From the NCBI GenBank assembly GCA_024643945.1, contig JAHELX010000420.1:1-5716 (forward strand): a stretch of 5,716 nucleotides of DNA. The letters run 5' to 3'. The notes under the pieces were generated by a model that saw only the letters and a list, made by a program, of their open reading frames with translations, made no database searches and was not told the origin of the DNA. Source of the DNA: Anaerolineales bacterium. GTDB lineage: Bacteria > Chloroflexota > Anaerolineae > 4572-78 > NAK82. Shown here one piece after another: positions 5,524 to 5,716 of the stretch; position 1 is the stretch's first letter, and each line of letters starts with the position of its first letter. The translations under genes and the position numbers were made by a program.

Positions 5524-5581
5524 CTGAATATTTGAGGAGGCATTCGGATTTCGGGGCGAACCCGTCACGTTGGCAGCTAAA

Positions 5582-5587
5582 AGGGAG
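5582..5587 (+). promoter_or_regulatory. Ribosome binding site favouring the polX TTG start
   Basis: AGGGAG sits 7 nt before the TTG at 5595. An alternative in-frame ATG at 5520, overlapping the pncB stop as ATGA, has AGGAG only 3 nt away. Spacing and family N-terminus both favour the TTG. Confidence 0.5.
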
Positions 5588-5594
5588 ATGTAGC

Positions 5595-5716
5595 TTGCCT
5601 GTTCACAATTCTGAGATTGCGACTATGTTTAATCAAGTCGCTGATTTGCTGGAAATCGAGGGCGCAAATGAATTTAGAGTCCGCGCCTACCGGGACGCTG
5701 CCCGAACTATCGACGC
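5595..5716 (+). CDS. polX: DNA polymerase X family protein (PolX with PHP domain expected), N-terminal fragment
   Basis: Only 40 codons are present before the right edge. The peptide beginning (M)[18 protein letters not shown] and continuing [21 protein letters not shown] is characteristic of the start of the N-terminal 8-kDa/HhH domain of bacterial PolX. Family knowledge: bacterial PolX (about 570 aa) fills short gaps in base-excision repair and carries a C-terminal PHP domain with Mn-dependent 3'-5' exonuclease activity; neither catalytic domain is visible here. The TTG start matches the usual MPVHN N-terminus and has AGGGAG 7 nt upstream. Starting at the in-frame ATG at 5520 would add 25 residues unlike the family and would couple it to the pncB stop. 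Lies 71 bp after pncB, probably co-transcribed. Confidence 0.82.
   Translation, partial: MPVHNSEIATMFNQVADLLEIEGANEFRVRAYRDAARTID

Overview
The window is bacterial, of moderate GC, and holds two gene blocks facing away from each other across an AT-richer intergenic region of about 590 bp (2016-2613). An archaeal-type phosphoglycerate mutase, a TusA/HdrA sulfur and redox cluster, a bacterial nicotinate phosphoribosyltransferase and an X-family polymerase together suggest an anaerobic or facultative bacterium, plausibly of the Chloroflexota (Anaerolineae-like). That placement is inferred from gene content and remembered family resemblance, not from a search.

Left block (minus strand, 2015 down to 1): a compact apparent operon of an ArsR-family repressor, a TusA-family sulfur carrier, a cysteine-depleted relative of the MvhD/FlpD hydrogenase iron-sulfur subunit, and the first 306 codons of an HdrA-like FAD/4Fe-4S protein that runs off the left edge. 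The first two genes overlap by 4 bp (ATGA), the next gap is 2 bp and the last is 24 bp. The set resembles the sulfur-carrier plus Hdr-like modules of sulfur-metabolising microbes. Its likely theme is passing protein-bound sulfur or electrons to an Hdr-like complex under a thiol- or persulfide-sensing repressor. The promoter is readable: a perfect TATAAT, a weak -35, and a CRP/FNR-type dyad centred near -42.

Intergenic region: it contains a 134-bp inverted-repeat element with two 34-nt arms and one mismatch (MITE-like or a large hairpin), a second perfect TGTGA-N6-TCACA dyad, small palindromes and a plausible promoter for the right block. No gene could be supported there.

Right block (plus strand, 2614 to 5716): cofactor-independent phosphoglycerate mutase (archaeal/ApgM type), nicotinate phosphoribosyltransferase (pncB, NAD salvage), and the first 40 codons of a family-X DNA polymerase (polX) with a TTG start. 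Hairpins lie at the 3' end of the mutase gene and in the leader of pncB. These are housekeeping genes. The accessory interest lies in the left operon and the intergenic region.
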